64,000 nt of DNA from Acidimicrobiales bacterium (GCA_014239855.1 JAAZXY010000004.1:1-64000), one strand, 5' to 3'; positions 41,874-51,370 are shown, numbered from the stretch's first letter. Numbers and translations: made by a program. The notes: generated by a model from the letters alone, not told the origin.

Positions 41874-41889
41874 AACGCCCCCGTAGGGG

Positions 41890-42387
41890 TCACGCAGGGT
41901 GGTCGTCCCGTCGCCAGTCACCCGACCGGCCACCCGACTTCTCCTGCAGCCCGAGCGACTCGACGGTCATCGACCGGTCCACGGCCTTGCACATGTCGTA
42001 AACGGTCAGCGCTGCCACCGAACAGGCGGTCAACGCCTCCATCTCGACACCGGTCCGGTCCACGGTCTCGGTCACCGCCTCGACGTCCACCCAGGCGTCG
42101 CCGACCACCAGGTCCACGACCACCGAACTCAACATCAGCGGATGACACAACGGGATGAGTTCCGACGTCCGCTTGGCGGCCTGGATCCCGGCCACGCGGG
42201 CCACGGCGAGCACGTCCCCCTTGGGCACCGTGCCGGCCGTCAGGGCCTCGGCGGTCTCGGGGCGCATGGCGATCCTGGCCCGGGCCACGGCCCTCCGACG
42301 GGTCACGTCCTTGCCACCCACGTCGACCATGCGGGCCCGACCCTCGTCGTCCAGATGGGTGAAGCCGTCGGCTCCCGTGCCAGGCAT
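41890..42387 (-). CDS. moaC: Cyclic pyranopterin monophosphate synthase MoaC
   Basis: This 165-residue enzyme acts in the second half of the first molybdopterin step, converting the MoaA product to c[29 protein letters not shown] and the C-terminal [22 protein letters not shown] block with the catalytic D and K are all present. The start ATG 42387 is 16 bases past the moaA stop; GTG 42399 is an alternative. It is part of the plsY-moeA-moaA-moaC string. Confidence 0.95.
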   Translation of the reverse strand: MPGTGADGFTHLDDEGRARMVDVGGKDVTRRRAVARARIAMRPETAEALTAGTVPKGDVLAVARVAGIQAAKRTSELIPLCHPLMLSSVVVDLVVGDAWVDVEAVTETVDRTGVEMEALTACSVAALTVYDMCKAVDRSMTVESLGLQEKSGGRSGDWRRDDHPA

Positions 42388-42403
42388 CGGGTCGGCCACC
42401 GGG

Positions 42404-43387
42404 TCAGCCGCCGATCTGGGACATCGAACGGGCTGGACGGATGAACTCCACCCGACCGATCCCGTGCCCGGCCCACTTGGCGGCCACCGCACGCTCCAGC
42501 AGGGCCGCCACCTCGTCATCGGAGGCACCGGACCGCAGCAGCGACCGGACGTCGAACTCGTCCACCGCGAACAGGCAGTTGCGGAACTGGCCGTCCGCCG
42601 TGAGCCGGATCCGGTCACATGAATCACAGAAGCTCCGGGTGACGCTGGCCACCACCCCGATCTCGCCGCCACCGTCGAGGTAGCGGAACCGGCTGGCCGG
42701 TGCCGAGGTCCGGTCGATCGCCTCGAGGGGAAACACCTCGCCCACCCGGGCCACGATCTCGTCCACGCCCACCACGGACTCGAGCGTCCATGCCTCGTCG
42801 GCGTCCAACGGCATGAACTCGATGAACCGGACCACCACGCCCCGGTCCCGGCCGAAACGGGCGAAGTCGACCAACTCGTCGTCGTTGACGCCGCGCATCA
42901 CGACCACGTTGATCTTCACCGGGTCCAGACCGGCGGCCAGCGCCGCGTCGATCCCCTCGAGCACCCGGCCCAGTTCGTCGCGTAGCGTCAACTCGACGAA
43001 CCGGTCGGCCCGCAGCGAATCCAACGAGACGTTGATGCGCTTCAGCCCGGCGTCGGCCAGGACCGCCGCGGCAGAGCTGAGGGTGGCGCCGTTGGTGGTG
43101 AGCGCCAGATCCACCCCGAGGCCGGACAGCATCCCCACCAGGCGACCCAGGTCGGCCCGCACCGTCGGTTCTCCGCCCGTGAGGCGGATGCTGTCGATTC
43201 CGTGTCGTTCCACCAGCAGACGAGCCACCCGCTCGATTTCCTCGAAGGTGAGCAGTTCGTCCCGGGGTAGCCACTTGAGGCCCTCGGCGGGCATGCAGTA
43301 GCCGCACCGGAAGTTGCACCGGTCTGTCACCGAGATCCGCAGGTCACGGTGCACCCGGCCGAAGCCGTCGATCAGGGGAAGAACCAC
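42404..43387 (-). CDS. moaA: GTP 3',8-cyclase MoaA
   Basis: This radical SAM enzyme of about 327 residues makes the molybdopterin precursor from GTP. The N-terminal cluster ligands C24, C28 and C31 (CNFRCGYC), GGEPTVR, and the second C-terminal cluster ([11 protein letters not shown]...NCLF) are present. The conserved C-terminal GG is seen (SQIGG). The frame continues upstream; GTG 43387 ([11 protein letters not shown]) fits the family length. Confidence 0.95.
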   Translation of the reverse strand: MVLPLIDGFGRVHRDLRISVTDRCNFRCGYCMPAEGLKWLPRDELLTFEEIERVARLLVERHGIDSIRLTGGEPTVRADLGRLVGMLSGLGVDLALTTNGATLSSAAAVLADAGLKRINVSLDSLRADRFVELTLRDELGRVLEGIDAALAAGLDPVKINVVVMRGVNDDELVDFARFGRDRGVVVRFIEFMPLDADEAWTLESVVGVDEIVARVGEVFPLEAIDRTSAPASRFRYLDGGGEIGVVASVTRSFCDSCDRIRLTADGQFRNCLFAVDEFDVRSLLRSGASDDEVAALLERAVAAKWAGHGIGRVEFIRPARSMSQIGG

Positions 43388-43409
43388 CCGGTCAGCGTAC
43401 GGCTCGCCG

Positions 43410-44618
43410 TCAACCCAGCAACAAGACGTCGACCTCGTCGCCGTCGGACACCCCGTCGCCGTCGGGCAACACGGCCAGGCCATCGGCAGCCGCCATGGCC
43501 GTCAACTGGTGGGAACCCTGACCTCCCGCCGACCGCACCCTGAACCGGCCGTCGACCACCTCGACAGCCACCCGGGCGAAGTGGACCTTGCCGTCGGCGT
43601 GGCGTGGCAGCCCCCCGACCACGGTGGCCCGCACGCGGGTCCGATCGACCTCAGTGTGGCCCGCCATGGCCCGCAGGGCCGGCCGGGCGAACAACTCGAA
43701 GGAGACCATCGACGAGACCGGGTTGCCGGGCAGTCCGAACACCGGCACGCCGTCGATCCGACCGAAGGCCAGCGGCTTGGCCGGCTTGATGGCCACCTGC
43801 ATCCAGCGCATGTCGCCGATCCGGTCCAGGACGACCTTGACGTAGTCGAAGTCGCCCATCGACACGCCTCCCGAGGTCAGCACGGCGTCGCACCGGGCCG
43901 CCCCGTCGAGCAGCGCCGCCTCGATGGCCGCCTCGTCGTCGGCCACCCGACCAAGATCGACCGCCTCGACGCCCAGTTCGTCGAGCAGGCCCAGCAGGGA
44001 CGGCCGGTTGGCGTCCCGGATCTGTCCGGGGGCCAGAGCCCCGGGTCCTTCGCGCAACTCGTCCCCGGTGGACAGCACCCCGACCGAGAGCCGTCGGTGG
44101 GCCATCACCGTGGGGATCCCGATGCTGGCCAGCACCCCGAGATGGCCGGGGCCCAACACCGTGCCGACGTCGAACACCCGGTCGCCGATCATCAGGTCCT
44201 CGCCGGAAGACCGCACGTGGTTGCCGACCGGCACCTCGACGTCAACCGAGACGGTCGCCCCGTCGGCCGCCACCTCGGTGCGTTCGACCATGACCACGGC
44301 GTCGGCCCCCGGCGGCATCGGCGCACCGGTCATGATCCGCACCGCGGTTCCCGAAGCGACCTCGATGCCGGCCGCCACCGGATCCACGCCGGCGGCCACC
44401 GTGCCCACCACGTCGAGGACGACCGGCGGCCCCACGGTGTCGGCCGCCCGTACGGCGAATCCATCCATGGCCGTGTTGGCGAACGGCGGGACGTGCTCGG
44501 GCGAGACGACGGGCCGGGCCAGGACAAGGCCCCGGGCGTCGGACGAGGCGACCTCGACGGGTTCCGGTCCCCGGCAGCGGCTGAGGACGTGTTCCCGGGC
44601 TTCGGCCGGGGAGATCAT
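43410..44618 (-). CDS. moeA: Molybdopterin molybdenumtransferase MoeA (gephyrin-like; possible Glp)
   Basis: This 402-residue protein has the four-domain MoeA layout, with the conserved FANTAMDGFAVRA, GDELREG, TSGGVSMGDFDYV, KPAKPLAFG and GLPGNPVSS motifs. In molybdenum cofactor synthesis MoeA inserts molybdate. In actinobacteria one MoeA-like paralogue (Glp) has been recruited to division and pairs with a membrane protein, and such a protein is encoded nearby. Intact motifs and moaA/moaC neighbours favour a true MoeA role. ATG 44618 overlaps the plsY stop. The open frame upstream is a shadow. Confidence 0.93.
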   Translation of the reverse strand: MISPAEAREHVLSRCRGPEPVEVASSDARGLVLARPVVSPEHVPPFANTAMDGFAVRAADTVGPPVVLDVVGTVAAGVDPVAAGIEVASGTAVRIMTGAPMPPGADAVVMVERTEVAADGATVSVDVEVPVGNHVRSSGEDLMIGDRVFDVGTVLGPGHLGVLASIGIPTVMAHRRLSVGVLSTGDELREGPGALAPGQIRDANRPSLLGLLDELGVEAVDLGRVADDEAAIEAALLDGAARCDAVLTSGGVSMGDFDYVKVVLDRIGDMRWMQVAIKPAKPLAFGRIDGVPVFGLPGNPVSSMVSFELFARPALRAMAGHTEVDRTRVRATVVGGLPRHADGKVHFARVAVEVVDGRFRVRSAGGQGSHQLTAMAAADGLAVLPDGDGVSDGDEVDVLLLG

Positions 44619-45211
44619 CGTCCCCAACCCTGCTCCTGGCCCGACACGAGGCGGGCGATGTTGGCCCGGTGTCGGACCAGCACCAGCAGGCAGATCCCGC
44701 TCGCCACCAGAAAGTCCGGCCAGCCCCGTCCGGTCGCTGCGACGCTGACGGGGAGGGCGATGCAGATGGTGACCGAACCCAGCGATGCCTTGCCGGAGAG
44801 CCGGGCCACCAGGGCGAACAGGACGACGATCGCCGAACCGATGATCGGGAACAGCACGACGGCGCCACCGCCGCCGGTGGCCACGCCCTTTCCTCCACGG
44901 AACCGGCGGGTCGCCGGAAGGACGTGTCCCAGTGTGGCCGCCGCCCAGCAGGCCAGACCGAGGGCCCGTCCGCAGAAGGCCAGGCCGAGCGCCGTGGCGA
45001 TCACACCCTTGCCCGCATCGGCCAGGAACACGGCCACGCCGGCCCCCCGGCCGGCGGTGCGGTAGACGTTGGTGGCTCCGGGATTGCCCGACCCCTCGGT
45101 CGTCGGGTCCACGCCACGCCGGCCGGCCACCAGTTGGGCCGATGGCAGGGTGCCCAGCAGGTAGGCCACCACCAGGATCGCCCCGGTTCCGAGTCCAACG
45201 GGAATGTCCAC
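44615..45211 (-). CDS. plsY: Glycerol-3-phosphate acyltransferase PlsY
   Basis: This membrane enzyme of about 198 residues acylates glycerol-3-phosphate from acyl-phosphate in phospholipid synthesis. The conserved SGNPGATNVYR, FRGGKGVATG and RHRANIARL motifs of PlsY are visible among five hydrophobic segments. The frame opens at GTG 45235, but GTG 45211 (MDIPVGLGTGAILVV) puts the first helix at the N-terminus as in homologues. Confidence 0.92.
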   Translation of the reverse strand: MDIPVGLGTGAILVVAYLLGTLPSAQLVAGRRGVDPTTEGSGNPGATNVYRTAGRGAGVAVFLADAGKGVIATALGLAFCGRALGLACWAAATLGHVLPATRRFRGGKGVATGGGGAVVLFPIIGSAIVVLFALVARLSGKASLGSVTICIALPVSVAATGRGWPDFLVASGICLLVLVRHRANIARLVSGQEQGWGR

Positions 45212-45324
45212 ACCGCCAGTGTGCCCGACGGGCACCGTTAGGCTGCACCGTCCGCCAATCGGGAACTGCCGACATCCCCCAGTGCGGCACCCGCCACGAC
45301 CCGACGAGCCGAGGCCCCTCCGTC

Positions 45325-45765
45325 ATGCCGACCTACCAGTACCGCTGCCAGACCTGCGAAGGCGAGTTCGAACTTCGCCAGTCGTTCACCGACGATGCCC
45401 TGACCACCTGCATCGACGTCGAGTGCCGCGGTCCGGTGAACAAGGTGTTCAGCGGGGTGGGCATCTCCTTCAAGGGTGACGGCTTCTACAAGAACGACCA
45501 CGGGTCATCGGCCAAGGGTCGTTCCTCGGAGAAGACCGCCTCCACCAGCGGTTCATCGGATTCCGGTTCGACGGATTCGGGGTCCTCGAGCGGGGACTCG
45601 TCCAGCTCGGATTCGTCCAATGCAAAGGACACCCCCAAGAAGGACGCCTCGTCGGGCAGTTCGACGAGCTCCACCACCTCGGGGTCTTCGGCCGACAAGG
45701 CATCCTCGGCCAGCACGTCCTCGAGCAACCCGTCCCCAAGTAACAGGGCATCCAGCGCGGCCTGA
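45325..45765 (+). CDS. FmdB-family zinc ribbon protein with serine-rich tail
   Basis: This 146-residue protein starts with the FmdB zinc ribbon (MPTYQYRCQTCEGEFELRQS, with a later cysteine pair C35/C40-like), then from about residue 55 changes to a serine/threonine/glycine/lysine low-complexity tail of about 90 residues. FmdB proteins are small zinc ribbons of unclear function often next to CpaB/SAF-like genes, as here. The frame begins far upstream, but ATG 45325 fits the family. Confidence 0.85.
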   Translation: MPTYQYRCQTCEGEFELRQSFTDDALTTCIDVECRGPVNKVFSGVGISFKGDGFYKNDHGSSAKGRSSEKTASTSGSSDSGSTDSGSSSGDSSSSDSSNAKDTPKKDASSGSSTSSTTSGSSADKASSASTSSSNPSPSNRASSAA

Positions 45766-45835
45766 CCGGGCACGCCTCCGCCAGCCTCACCCCTCACCTT
45801 CCCTCCCTGATCAACCCAGCCCCCGGGAGGGGACC

Positions 45836-46321
45836 GTGTCCTACCCCGTTGCCCGACTCCGGGCATGGGCCGCCCACCACCGCATGGCCTGGTGGTCGGC
45901 TGCCGCCCTCTTCGCCCTGCTCACCGGTCTGACCGTCCAGGCCGCCACAGCGGTTCCGACGTGCGTCGACCCCGTAGCGGTGGCTGCGTCGTCCGCCCCT
46001 TCCGGTGCTCCCGGTCCGAACGAACGCGGGGTGGCCCTGGCCAGAGGCCCCGACCCGTTGGCCCTGCAACCCGATGACCGGGTCGACCTGTGGGCCATGG
46101 ACCCGACGGCATCATCGGGAACCTCGCCCGGCGTGCCCACGGCTCGAAGGGTGGTCGAGTCAGCCCGGGTGTTGATGCTCGACGAGCGAACCCTGACCGT
46201 GGCCGTACCCGCCGACCGGATGGCCCAGGTGGCCGGGGCCCTCCAGTGGGGCGACCTGATACCGGCGCTGGTACCGGCGCTGGCACCAGTACTGGTACCG
46301 GCGCTGGTGTCGGCTGACTAG
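45836..46321 (+). CDS. CpaB/RcpC C-terminal-like secreted protein (SAF part missing)
   Basis: This protein of about 161 residues has an N-terminal membrane helix (RMAWWSAAALFALLTGLTVQ) and a region like the RcpC/CpaB C-terminal domain: GVALARGPDPLALQPDDRVDLWAM and later ARVLMLDERTLTVAVPADR. The N-terminal SAF domain of the full family is absent, so it is shortened or truncated. The end carries tandem PALVPAL-type repeats from a short DNA repeat. GGGAGGGG precedes GTG 45836. It overlaps the uppP stop by four bases. Confidence 0.6.
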   Translation: MSYPVARLRAWAAHHRMAWWSAAALFALLTGLTVQAATAVPTCVDPVAVAASSAPSGAPGPNERGVALARGPDPLALQPDDRVDLWAMDPTASSGTSPGVPTARRVVESARVLMLDERTLTVAVPADRMAQVAGALQWGDLIPALVPALAPVLVPALVSAD

Positions 46322-47163
46322 CGGATGCCGGTGGCCAGCAGGATCAGGACCCCGAGGCCCACGACCACGCGATAGGCGGCGAATCCCCCGAGTCCGGTCC
46401 GGGCCAGCAACCTCAGCAGACCGTGGACGGCGAACCAACCGCTGACCGCCGCGGCCGCCATCCCGGCCAGGAACGGCGGCCACCACCCGGCCGGCACCGT
46501 CAGGTCGACAGCCGACAGCAGACCGGCTCCGGCGATGACCGGCAGGCTCATCAGGAAGACCAGCCGGGCCGCCTCGGTGCGCTCCACCCGCAGCGACCGG
46601 GCCACGCTCAGGGTCACCCCGGAACGTGACACCCCGGGCTGGAAGGCCAGACCCTGGGCCACCCCCAGAACCACGGCGTTGCCGAACGAGAGGTCGGCCA
46701 TCCCCCGGCCTGTCGCCTCATCAGAGGCCGCTCCGCGACGATCGGCGGCCCACAGCACCAGCCCGAACACGATCAGGCAGGTGGCCACCAGCCACGTCCG
46801 ATCCCCCAGATCGTCGGTCATGGACACCACCAGCAGCCCGAGGATCCCCGTGGGCACCGCGGTCACGGCCAGCAGGCAGGCCGTCCGGGCATCCCCGGCG
46901 GGAGCGGTGCCGACACCGGACCGCACCCAGGACACGCCGGCCCGCAGGTAGCGGGCCACGTCGGCCCGCAGGTAGAACACCGCCCCGCCGAGGGTGCCCA
47001 CGTGGAGCGCCACGTCGAAGGCATCCTCCAGACGCCCGTCCCCACCGAAGTCATCCCAGCCGAACAACCACGGCACCAGCGCCAGGTGTCCGCTGGACGA
47101 GACGGGCAGGAACTCGGTCAGGCCCTGCACCAGGCCCAACAGGATGGCGTGCAGGATCGGCAT
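46318..47163 (-). CDS. uppP: Undecaprenyl-diphosphatase UppP (BacA)
   Basis: This 281-residue multi-spanning enzyme recycles the lipid carrier for cell wall synthesis. The active-site motif GLTEFLPVSSSGHLALVP lies near the N-terminus and PGVSRSGVTLS is the second conserved motif. Length and helix number are normal. Confidence 0.96.
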   Translation of the reverse strand: MPILHAILLGLVQGLTEFLPVSSSGHLALVPWLFGWDDFGGDGRLEDAFDVALHVGTLGGAVFYLRADVARYLRAGVSWVRSGVGTAPAGDARTACLLAVTAVPTGILGLLVVSMTDDLGDRTWLVATCLIVFGLVLWAADRRGAASDEATGRGMADLSFGNAVVLGVAQGLAFQPGVSRSGVTLSVARSLRVERTEAARLVFLMSLPVIAGAGLLSAVDLTVPAGWWPPFLAGMAAAAVSGWFAVHGLLRLLARTGLGGFAAYRVVVGLGVLILLATGIR

Positions 47164-47181
47164 GGTCCGTCGGGCGGGGCC

Positions 47182-48543
47182 CTACACCCCGGAGACCGTC
47201 AGCTCGCCGATGACCAGCGTGACGCCGGCGGCCCGCATGGGCAGCCACTGGACGTCGTCACCGATGGCCACCAGATCGGTGAGCATCTTCTGGATGGTCG
47301 AGGCAATGGTGAACTCCCGGATCGGTTCAGCCAGCTCGCCACCACGGATCCGCAGGCCCTCGGCACCCGTCGAGAAGTCGCCGCTGACCGGGTTGACCCC
47401 CGAATGCAGCCCGCTGACACCCTGGACGAGCACCCCGTCATCGATGCCGGCCACCAACTCGGCGGGCGTCCGGTCTCCCCCCAGGATCGACACGGCCCGC
47501 ACCCCGACGCCCGGCGTGGACGAATAACCCCGCACCGCCGAACCGGTGGATGCGGTGCCGGCCCGACGGGCCGTCTCGCTGTTGTGCACGAACCGTTCGA
47601 GACGACCACCGGAGACCAGCACGTTGCGCCGCGTGGCCAGGCCCTCACCGTCGGTCGCCGTGGCCGAGGTGGCTGCCGGATCGGTCGGATCGTCGACCAG
47701 GGTCAGCAGCGGCGAGGCCACCTCGTCCCCCAGACGGTCGGCGAACAGGGACCGGCCCTTCTGAACCGACTCACCGTTGAGCGTGCCGGCCACGATCCCC
47801 AGGAACTGGGCGCTCACCCACGGGTCGAGCACCACGGCAATGCGCCCCGACGCCGGCTTGACCGACCCCAGCATGCGGGTCGAGCGATCCGCGGCCTCGG
47901 CCGCCGCAGTGGCCACGTCCAGATCGCCGGGTTCGCGACCCAGCGAGAAGCCGAAGCCGGTCTGGGTCTCTCCGTCCTGCTCGGCCAACGCATAGGCCGA
48001 GAGGAAACAGCCGGTCTCCCGGCTGGTGGCCCGGATGCCCGTCGTGGTGGCCACCGCACTGGCCGACACCGAATCGCCGTACTCGGCCGACTCCACCCCG
48101 CTGATGCGCGGGTCGGCCGACCGGGTGAGCCGTTCGAGTTCGAGGGCCATGGCCACCTTGGCCTCGGTCGGATGGTCGACCAGTTCCGACCGGTACAGGT
48201 CCAGTTCGGCGACCGGCACTCCGTCGGGCTCGGCCACCGCGCAGTGCTCGTCGGGCGTGGCGAACTCCACGTTGTCCCGGGCCTCGCTCAGCACCTCCAG
48301 CAGCGCGTCGGCATCCAGGGTGCCCGCGTAGGCGAAGCCCTGGCGTCCGTCGCGCACCACCCGTACACCGATGCCCCGCGACTCGGCCGAGGTGAGTGAC
48401 TCGATCTCGCCCTCGTAGGCCCGGACCTCGGTCTCGCGTTCGTGGACCACCACGGCCTCGATGGCCTCGCCCGGGGCGGCCATGGCCACCACCCGTTCGG
48501 CGATGGCCAGCAGGCCCGCCTCGTCGTTCTGCGTGGGAGCCAC
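47182..48543 (-). CDS. pmbA: PmbA/TldE-type subunit of the TldD/PmbA peptidase
   Basis: This protein of about 453 residues lacks the metal motif and matches PmbA (TldE), with the VRAYEGEIESLTSAESRGIGVRV start and GLHSGVNPVSGDFS end blocks. It forms a heterodimeric metalloprotease with TldD that processes peptides. GTG 48543 lies one base past the TldD stop and is the likely start; GTG 48561 is another option. Confidence 0.93.
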   Translation of the reverse strand: MAPTQNDEAGLLAIAERVVAMAAPGEAIEAVVVHERETEVRAYEGEIESLTSAESRGIGVRVVRDGRQGFAYAGTLDADALLEVLSEARDNVEFATPDEHCAVAEPDGVPVAELDLYRSELVDHPTEAKVAMALELERLTRSADPRISGVESAEYGDSVSASAVATTTGIRATSRETGCFLSAYALAEQDGETQTGFGFSLGREPGDLDVATAAAEAADRSTRMLGSVKPASGRIAVVLDPWVSAQFLGIVAGTLNGESVQKGRSLFADRLGDEVASPLLTLVDDPTDPAATSATATDGEGLATRRNVLVSGGRLERFVHNSETARRAGTASTGSAVRGYSSTPGVGVRAVSILGGDRTPAELVAGIDDGVLVQGVSGLHSGVNPVSGDFSTGAEGLRIRGGELAEPIREFTIASTIQKMLTDLVAIGDDVQWLPMRAAGVTLVIGELTVSGV

Positions 48544-48544
48544 G

Positions 48545-49978
48545 TCAGGCCGCCGTTCCACCGACGGTGAGTCGGGCCACCCGCAGCGTCGGCGTGCCGT
48601 CCCCCACCGGCACGCCCTGGCCGTCCTTGCCGCACGTCCCCGGCGACCCCATGGCGAAGTCGCCGGCGATGGCGTCGATGGCCAACAGCGCCTCAGGACC
48701 GTTGCCGATCAGGTTCCCCTCCCGGATGGGGGCGGTGAGGCGACCGTTCTCGATCAGGTAGGCCTCGGTCATGCCGAACACGAAGTCGCCGGTGGCCGTG
48801 TTGACCTGGCCTCCACCAAGCTGGGCCACGTACACGCCGTGGTCGGTTCCAGCCAGGATCTCCTCGGGATCATCGGCCCCGCTCTCGAGGTAGGTGTTGG
48901 TCATACGGACCATGGGCAGGTGCCGGTAGCTCTGGCGGCGACCGTTGCCCGAACCCTCACGCCCCTCCCGGCGGGCCCGGAGGCGGTCCCACATGTAGTC
49001 GGTGAGCACCCCGTCCTCGATCAGCACGTTGCGCTGCGCCGGACGACCCTCATCGTCGACGGCGAAGCAGCCCCACTCGCCGGGCATCGTGCCGTCGTCG
49101 ATCAGGCTGACCGTCGGGGTGGCCACCATCTCGCCGCGCCGGCCGGCGAAGACCGAGGCCGACTTGGCCACCAGGTCGGCTTCCAGGCCGTGGCCACACG
49201 CCTCGTGGAAGAGCACCCCGCCGCCGCCGGGACCGACCACGACGGGCATCTCCCCACTGGGTGCCGGCACGGCGTCGAGCTTGGTGATGGCCCGACCGGC
49301 CGCCCGGCGGGCCAGGTCGTCGACGTCCACCCGGTCGAAGAGCTCGAACCCCACGGTGTGGCCGACCGACTCACGACCGGTCTGCATCCCGGTGTCGCCC
49401 GACGCCACGCACGAGATCGAGAAGAAGGTCCGGATCTGGCGATCCCCGGTCAACAGACCCTCGCTGTTGGCGATCTGGATTCGCCGCTGCGAATCGCCGT
49501 AACGGGCCGAGACCTGGCTGATGGCACCGTCGGCCGAACGGGCCGCCGCGTCGGCCCGCTGCAGCAGCGCCACCTTCCGGGCCTTGGGCACGTCGGCGGG
49601 CAGCACCTCGATCACCGCGGAGGCGGGGCCCGACGGACCGTCGAGGGTCACCTCGCGCACACCACCGCCACCCGAGCGGGCGGCGGCCGATGCCGCCTCG
49701 GCCGCGCTACGCAGACCGGCCGGCGAGAGGTCGGCCGTGTGGGCGAACCCGGTGGTCTCCCCCACCACCACACGGATACCGGCGCCGCGGTCACGGCCGC
49801 TGGACAACTCCTCGATCCGGCCGTCGTCGAGCACCGCCGAGGTCGACCGCCGGTCCTCCACGAAGACCTCGGCGAACTCGCCGCCCGTCGCCATGGCGAC
49901 CGAGAGGGTGTCGGCCAGAAGGCCCGTTTCCAGAATGCCCCTGTCCGGTCCCGTGGAGGATCCGTCGCCGTCAGCCAT
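48545..49978 (-). CDS. tldD: TldD-type metallopeptidase subunit
   Basis: This 477-residue subunit has the zinc motif HEACGH (258-263) within GGGGVLFHEACGHGLEADL. It pairs with the PmbA subunit encoded next in a heterodimeric protease. A TTG one codon upstream is possible, but ATG 49978 is preferred with GGAG upstream. Confidence 0.94.
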   Translation of the reverse strand: MADGDGSSTGPDRGILETGLLADTLSVAMATGGEFAEVFVEDRRSTSAVLDDGRIEELSSGRDRGAGIRVVVGETTGFAHTADLSPAGLRSAAEAASAAARSGGGGVREVTLDGPSGPASAVIEVLPADVPKARKVALLQRADAAARSADGAISQVSARYGDSQRRIQIANSEGLLTGDRQIRTFFSISCVASGDTGMQTGRESVGHTVGFELFDRVDVDDLARRAAGRAITKLDAVPAPSGEMPVVVGPGGGGVLFHEACGHGLEADLVAKSASVFAGRRGEMVATPTVSLIDDGTMPGEWGCFAVDDEGRPAQRNVLIEDGVLTDYMWDRLRARREGREGSGNGRRQSYRHLPMVRMTNTYLESGADDPEEILAGTDHGVYVAQLGGGQVNTATGDFVFGMTEAYLIENGRLTAPIREGNLIGNGPEALLAIDAIAGDFAMGSPGTCGKDGQGVPVGDGTPTLRVARLTVGGTAA

Positions 49979-50070
49979 CAAACCTGCTCCTGCTCCTGCT
50001 TCTTCCTTCTTCGGCTCCCGGTCCGGATCCGGTTCCGGGCCGGTGTCCCGGTCGGGCCCGGGCGGATGCG

Positions 50071-50076
50071 TAGGGT
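50071..50076 (+). promoter_or_regulatory. Leaderless-type -10 element (TAGGGT)
   Basis: TAGGGT lies 6 nt before GTG 50083 of the thioesterase gene, supporting that start. Confidence 0.45.
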
Positions 50077-50082
50077 ACCGCT

Positions 50083-50472
50083 GTGCCTCCGATGCCCGGG
50101 TTGCGCGGTCGCGCCGCCCACACCGTCACCGATGCCGACACGGCGATCGCCCTCCGCTCCGGCGAGGTGCCGGTCCTGGGTACCCCACGGCTGGTCGCCC
50201 TCATGGAGGAAGCCTCGGTTCAGGCCCTCGATGGTTCGCTGGCCTCCGGCGAGACCAGCGTGGGCATGCGCATCCACGTCGACCACGTCGCCCCCACGGC
50301 ACCGGGCGTCGGCGTCACCGCCGAAGCGGTCCTCGAAGGCGTCGAGGGCCGACGCCTCACCTTCGGCGCCACGGCGACGGTGGGCGACGTCGTGGTGGCC
50401 ACGGCCAGCATCATCCGAGTGGTCGTCGAGACCCACCGGTTCCTCGGTCGGGTCGACGGAGACACCACCTGA
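50083..50472 (+). CDS. Fluoroacetyl-CoA thioesterase (FlK)-like hotdog protein
   Basis: This 129-residue hotdog-fold protein has the FlK-like pattern: an initial beta strand, VPVLGTPRLVALMEEASVQAL with the catalytic-region E, and HVDHVAPTAPG at the active-site helix. Family members hydrolyse acyl-CoA esters. Substrate is unknown. The GTG at 50083 is placed by the promoter motif; ATG 50092 is in frame. Confidence 0.82.
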   Translation: MPPMPGLRGRAAHTVTDADTAIALRSGEVPVLGTPRLVALMEEASVQALDGSLASGETSVGMRIHVDHVAPTAPGVGVTAEAVLEGVEGRRLTFGATATVGDVVVATASIIRVVVETHRFLGRVDGDTT

Positions 50473-50475
50473 ACC

Positions 50476-51339
50476 GTGCAGGCCATTCCCGCGGGAGGCA
50501 GGCCCGCGCACCCGCGTGACGAGATGGCACCCGGCACCGGTCCGGTCCGGTTCCCCCGCCGTCCCGCCGGGCCGGGCAGCGGACTCCACTGGTGGGTCGA
50601 GATCCTCCTCGTCCTCGGCTTCTACGCCGTCTACTCGACCGTCCGGAACCTCTTCGGCTCCGAATCGGTGTCGGTGGCCGACGCCCTGGCCAACGCGGAA
50701 CGGATCATCGACCTGGAACGGTCGGTGGGCCTCTACCGGGAGTTGGGCCTCCAACAGGCCTTCATCGACCATCGCTGGTTCATCCAGTTCTGGAACCTCT
50801 TCTACGGGACGTTCCACTTCGCGGTGACGGTGTTCGCCCTGGTCTGGGTGTACCGGCGCTTCCCCCACCTGTACGCCCGACACCGCTCGACCTTCCTGTG
50901 CACGACCGGCCTGGCCCTGATCGGCTTCGCCCTGTTCCCGCTCATGCCGCCACGACTGCTCTCGGACTGTGGAGACTTCGGGGCCTGCCTGGCCGTCATG
51001 CATCCGTACGTCGACACGGTGAGTGACATCGGCGGACTCTGGTCGTTCGATTCGGGAACCATGCAGCAGGTCAGCAACCAGTACGCGGCGATGCCCAGCC
51101 TCCACTTCGCCTGGGCCGCCTGGAGTGCTCTGGTCATCTGGCCGACGGTCCGGAAGCGCTCCGTCCGACTGTTGGCCGCCGCCTACCCGGTGGCCACGCT
51201 GTTCGCCGTCATCGTCACCGGCAACCATTTCTGGCTGGACGCCGTCGGTGGCCTGGTTGCCCTCGGCGCCGGCTCGCTGCTGGCCGGCGTGCTGGTCCGG
51301 GCATGGGTCCGACTCCATCGACGGTCGCCCGCCATCTGA
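50476..51339 (+). CDS. PAP2-family membrane phosphatase/transferase (Aur1/inositol phosphoryltransferase-like)
   Basis: This 287-residue integral membrane protein has the acid-phosphatase motifs of the PAP2_3/Aur1-like group: FPLMPPRLL, the PSLH signature (YAAMPSLHFAW) and GNHFWLDAVGG with the catalytic histidine. It may transfer or remove lipid head-group phosphates. It starts at GTG 50476 three bases after the thioesterase stop. The stop codon lies inside a 14-bp tandem repeat. Confidence 0.85.
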   Translation: MQAIPAGGRPAHPRDEMAPGTGPVRFPRRPAGPGSGLHWWVEILLVLGFYAVYSTVRNLFGSESVSVADALANAERIIDLERSVGLYRELGLQQAFIDHRWFIQFWNLFYGTFHFAVTVFALVWVYRRFPHLYARHRSTFLCTTGLALIGFALFPLMPPRLLSDCGDFGACLAVMHPYVDTVSDIGGLWSFDSGTMQQVSNQYAAMPSLHFAWAAWSALVIWPTVRKRSVRLLAAAYPVATLFAVIVTGNHFWLDAVGGLVALGAGSLLAGVLVRAWVRLHRRSPAI

Positions 51340-51370
51340 AACCCTCCATCTGAAACCCTCCATCTGAAAC
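51332..51370. repeat. 14-bp tandem repeat over a stop codon
   Basis: CCATCTGAAACCCT occurs at 51332-51345 and 51346-51359 with an 11-base third copy to 51370. The first copy contains the PAP2 gene stop (TGA), so the terminal codons were duplicated into the gap before dxs. Confidence 0.8.

Noticed and set aside
44932..45324. Upstream extension of the FmdB gene
   Set aside because: The translation is Arg/Pro-rich shadow sequence opposite plsY, and the FmdB family always starts at the MPTYxYxC segment.
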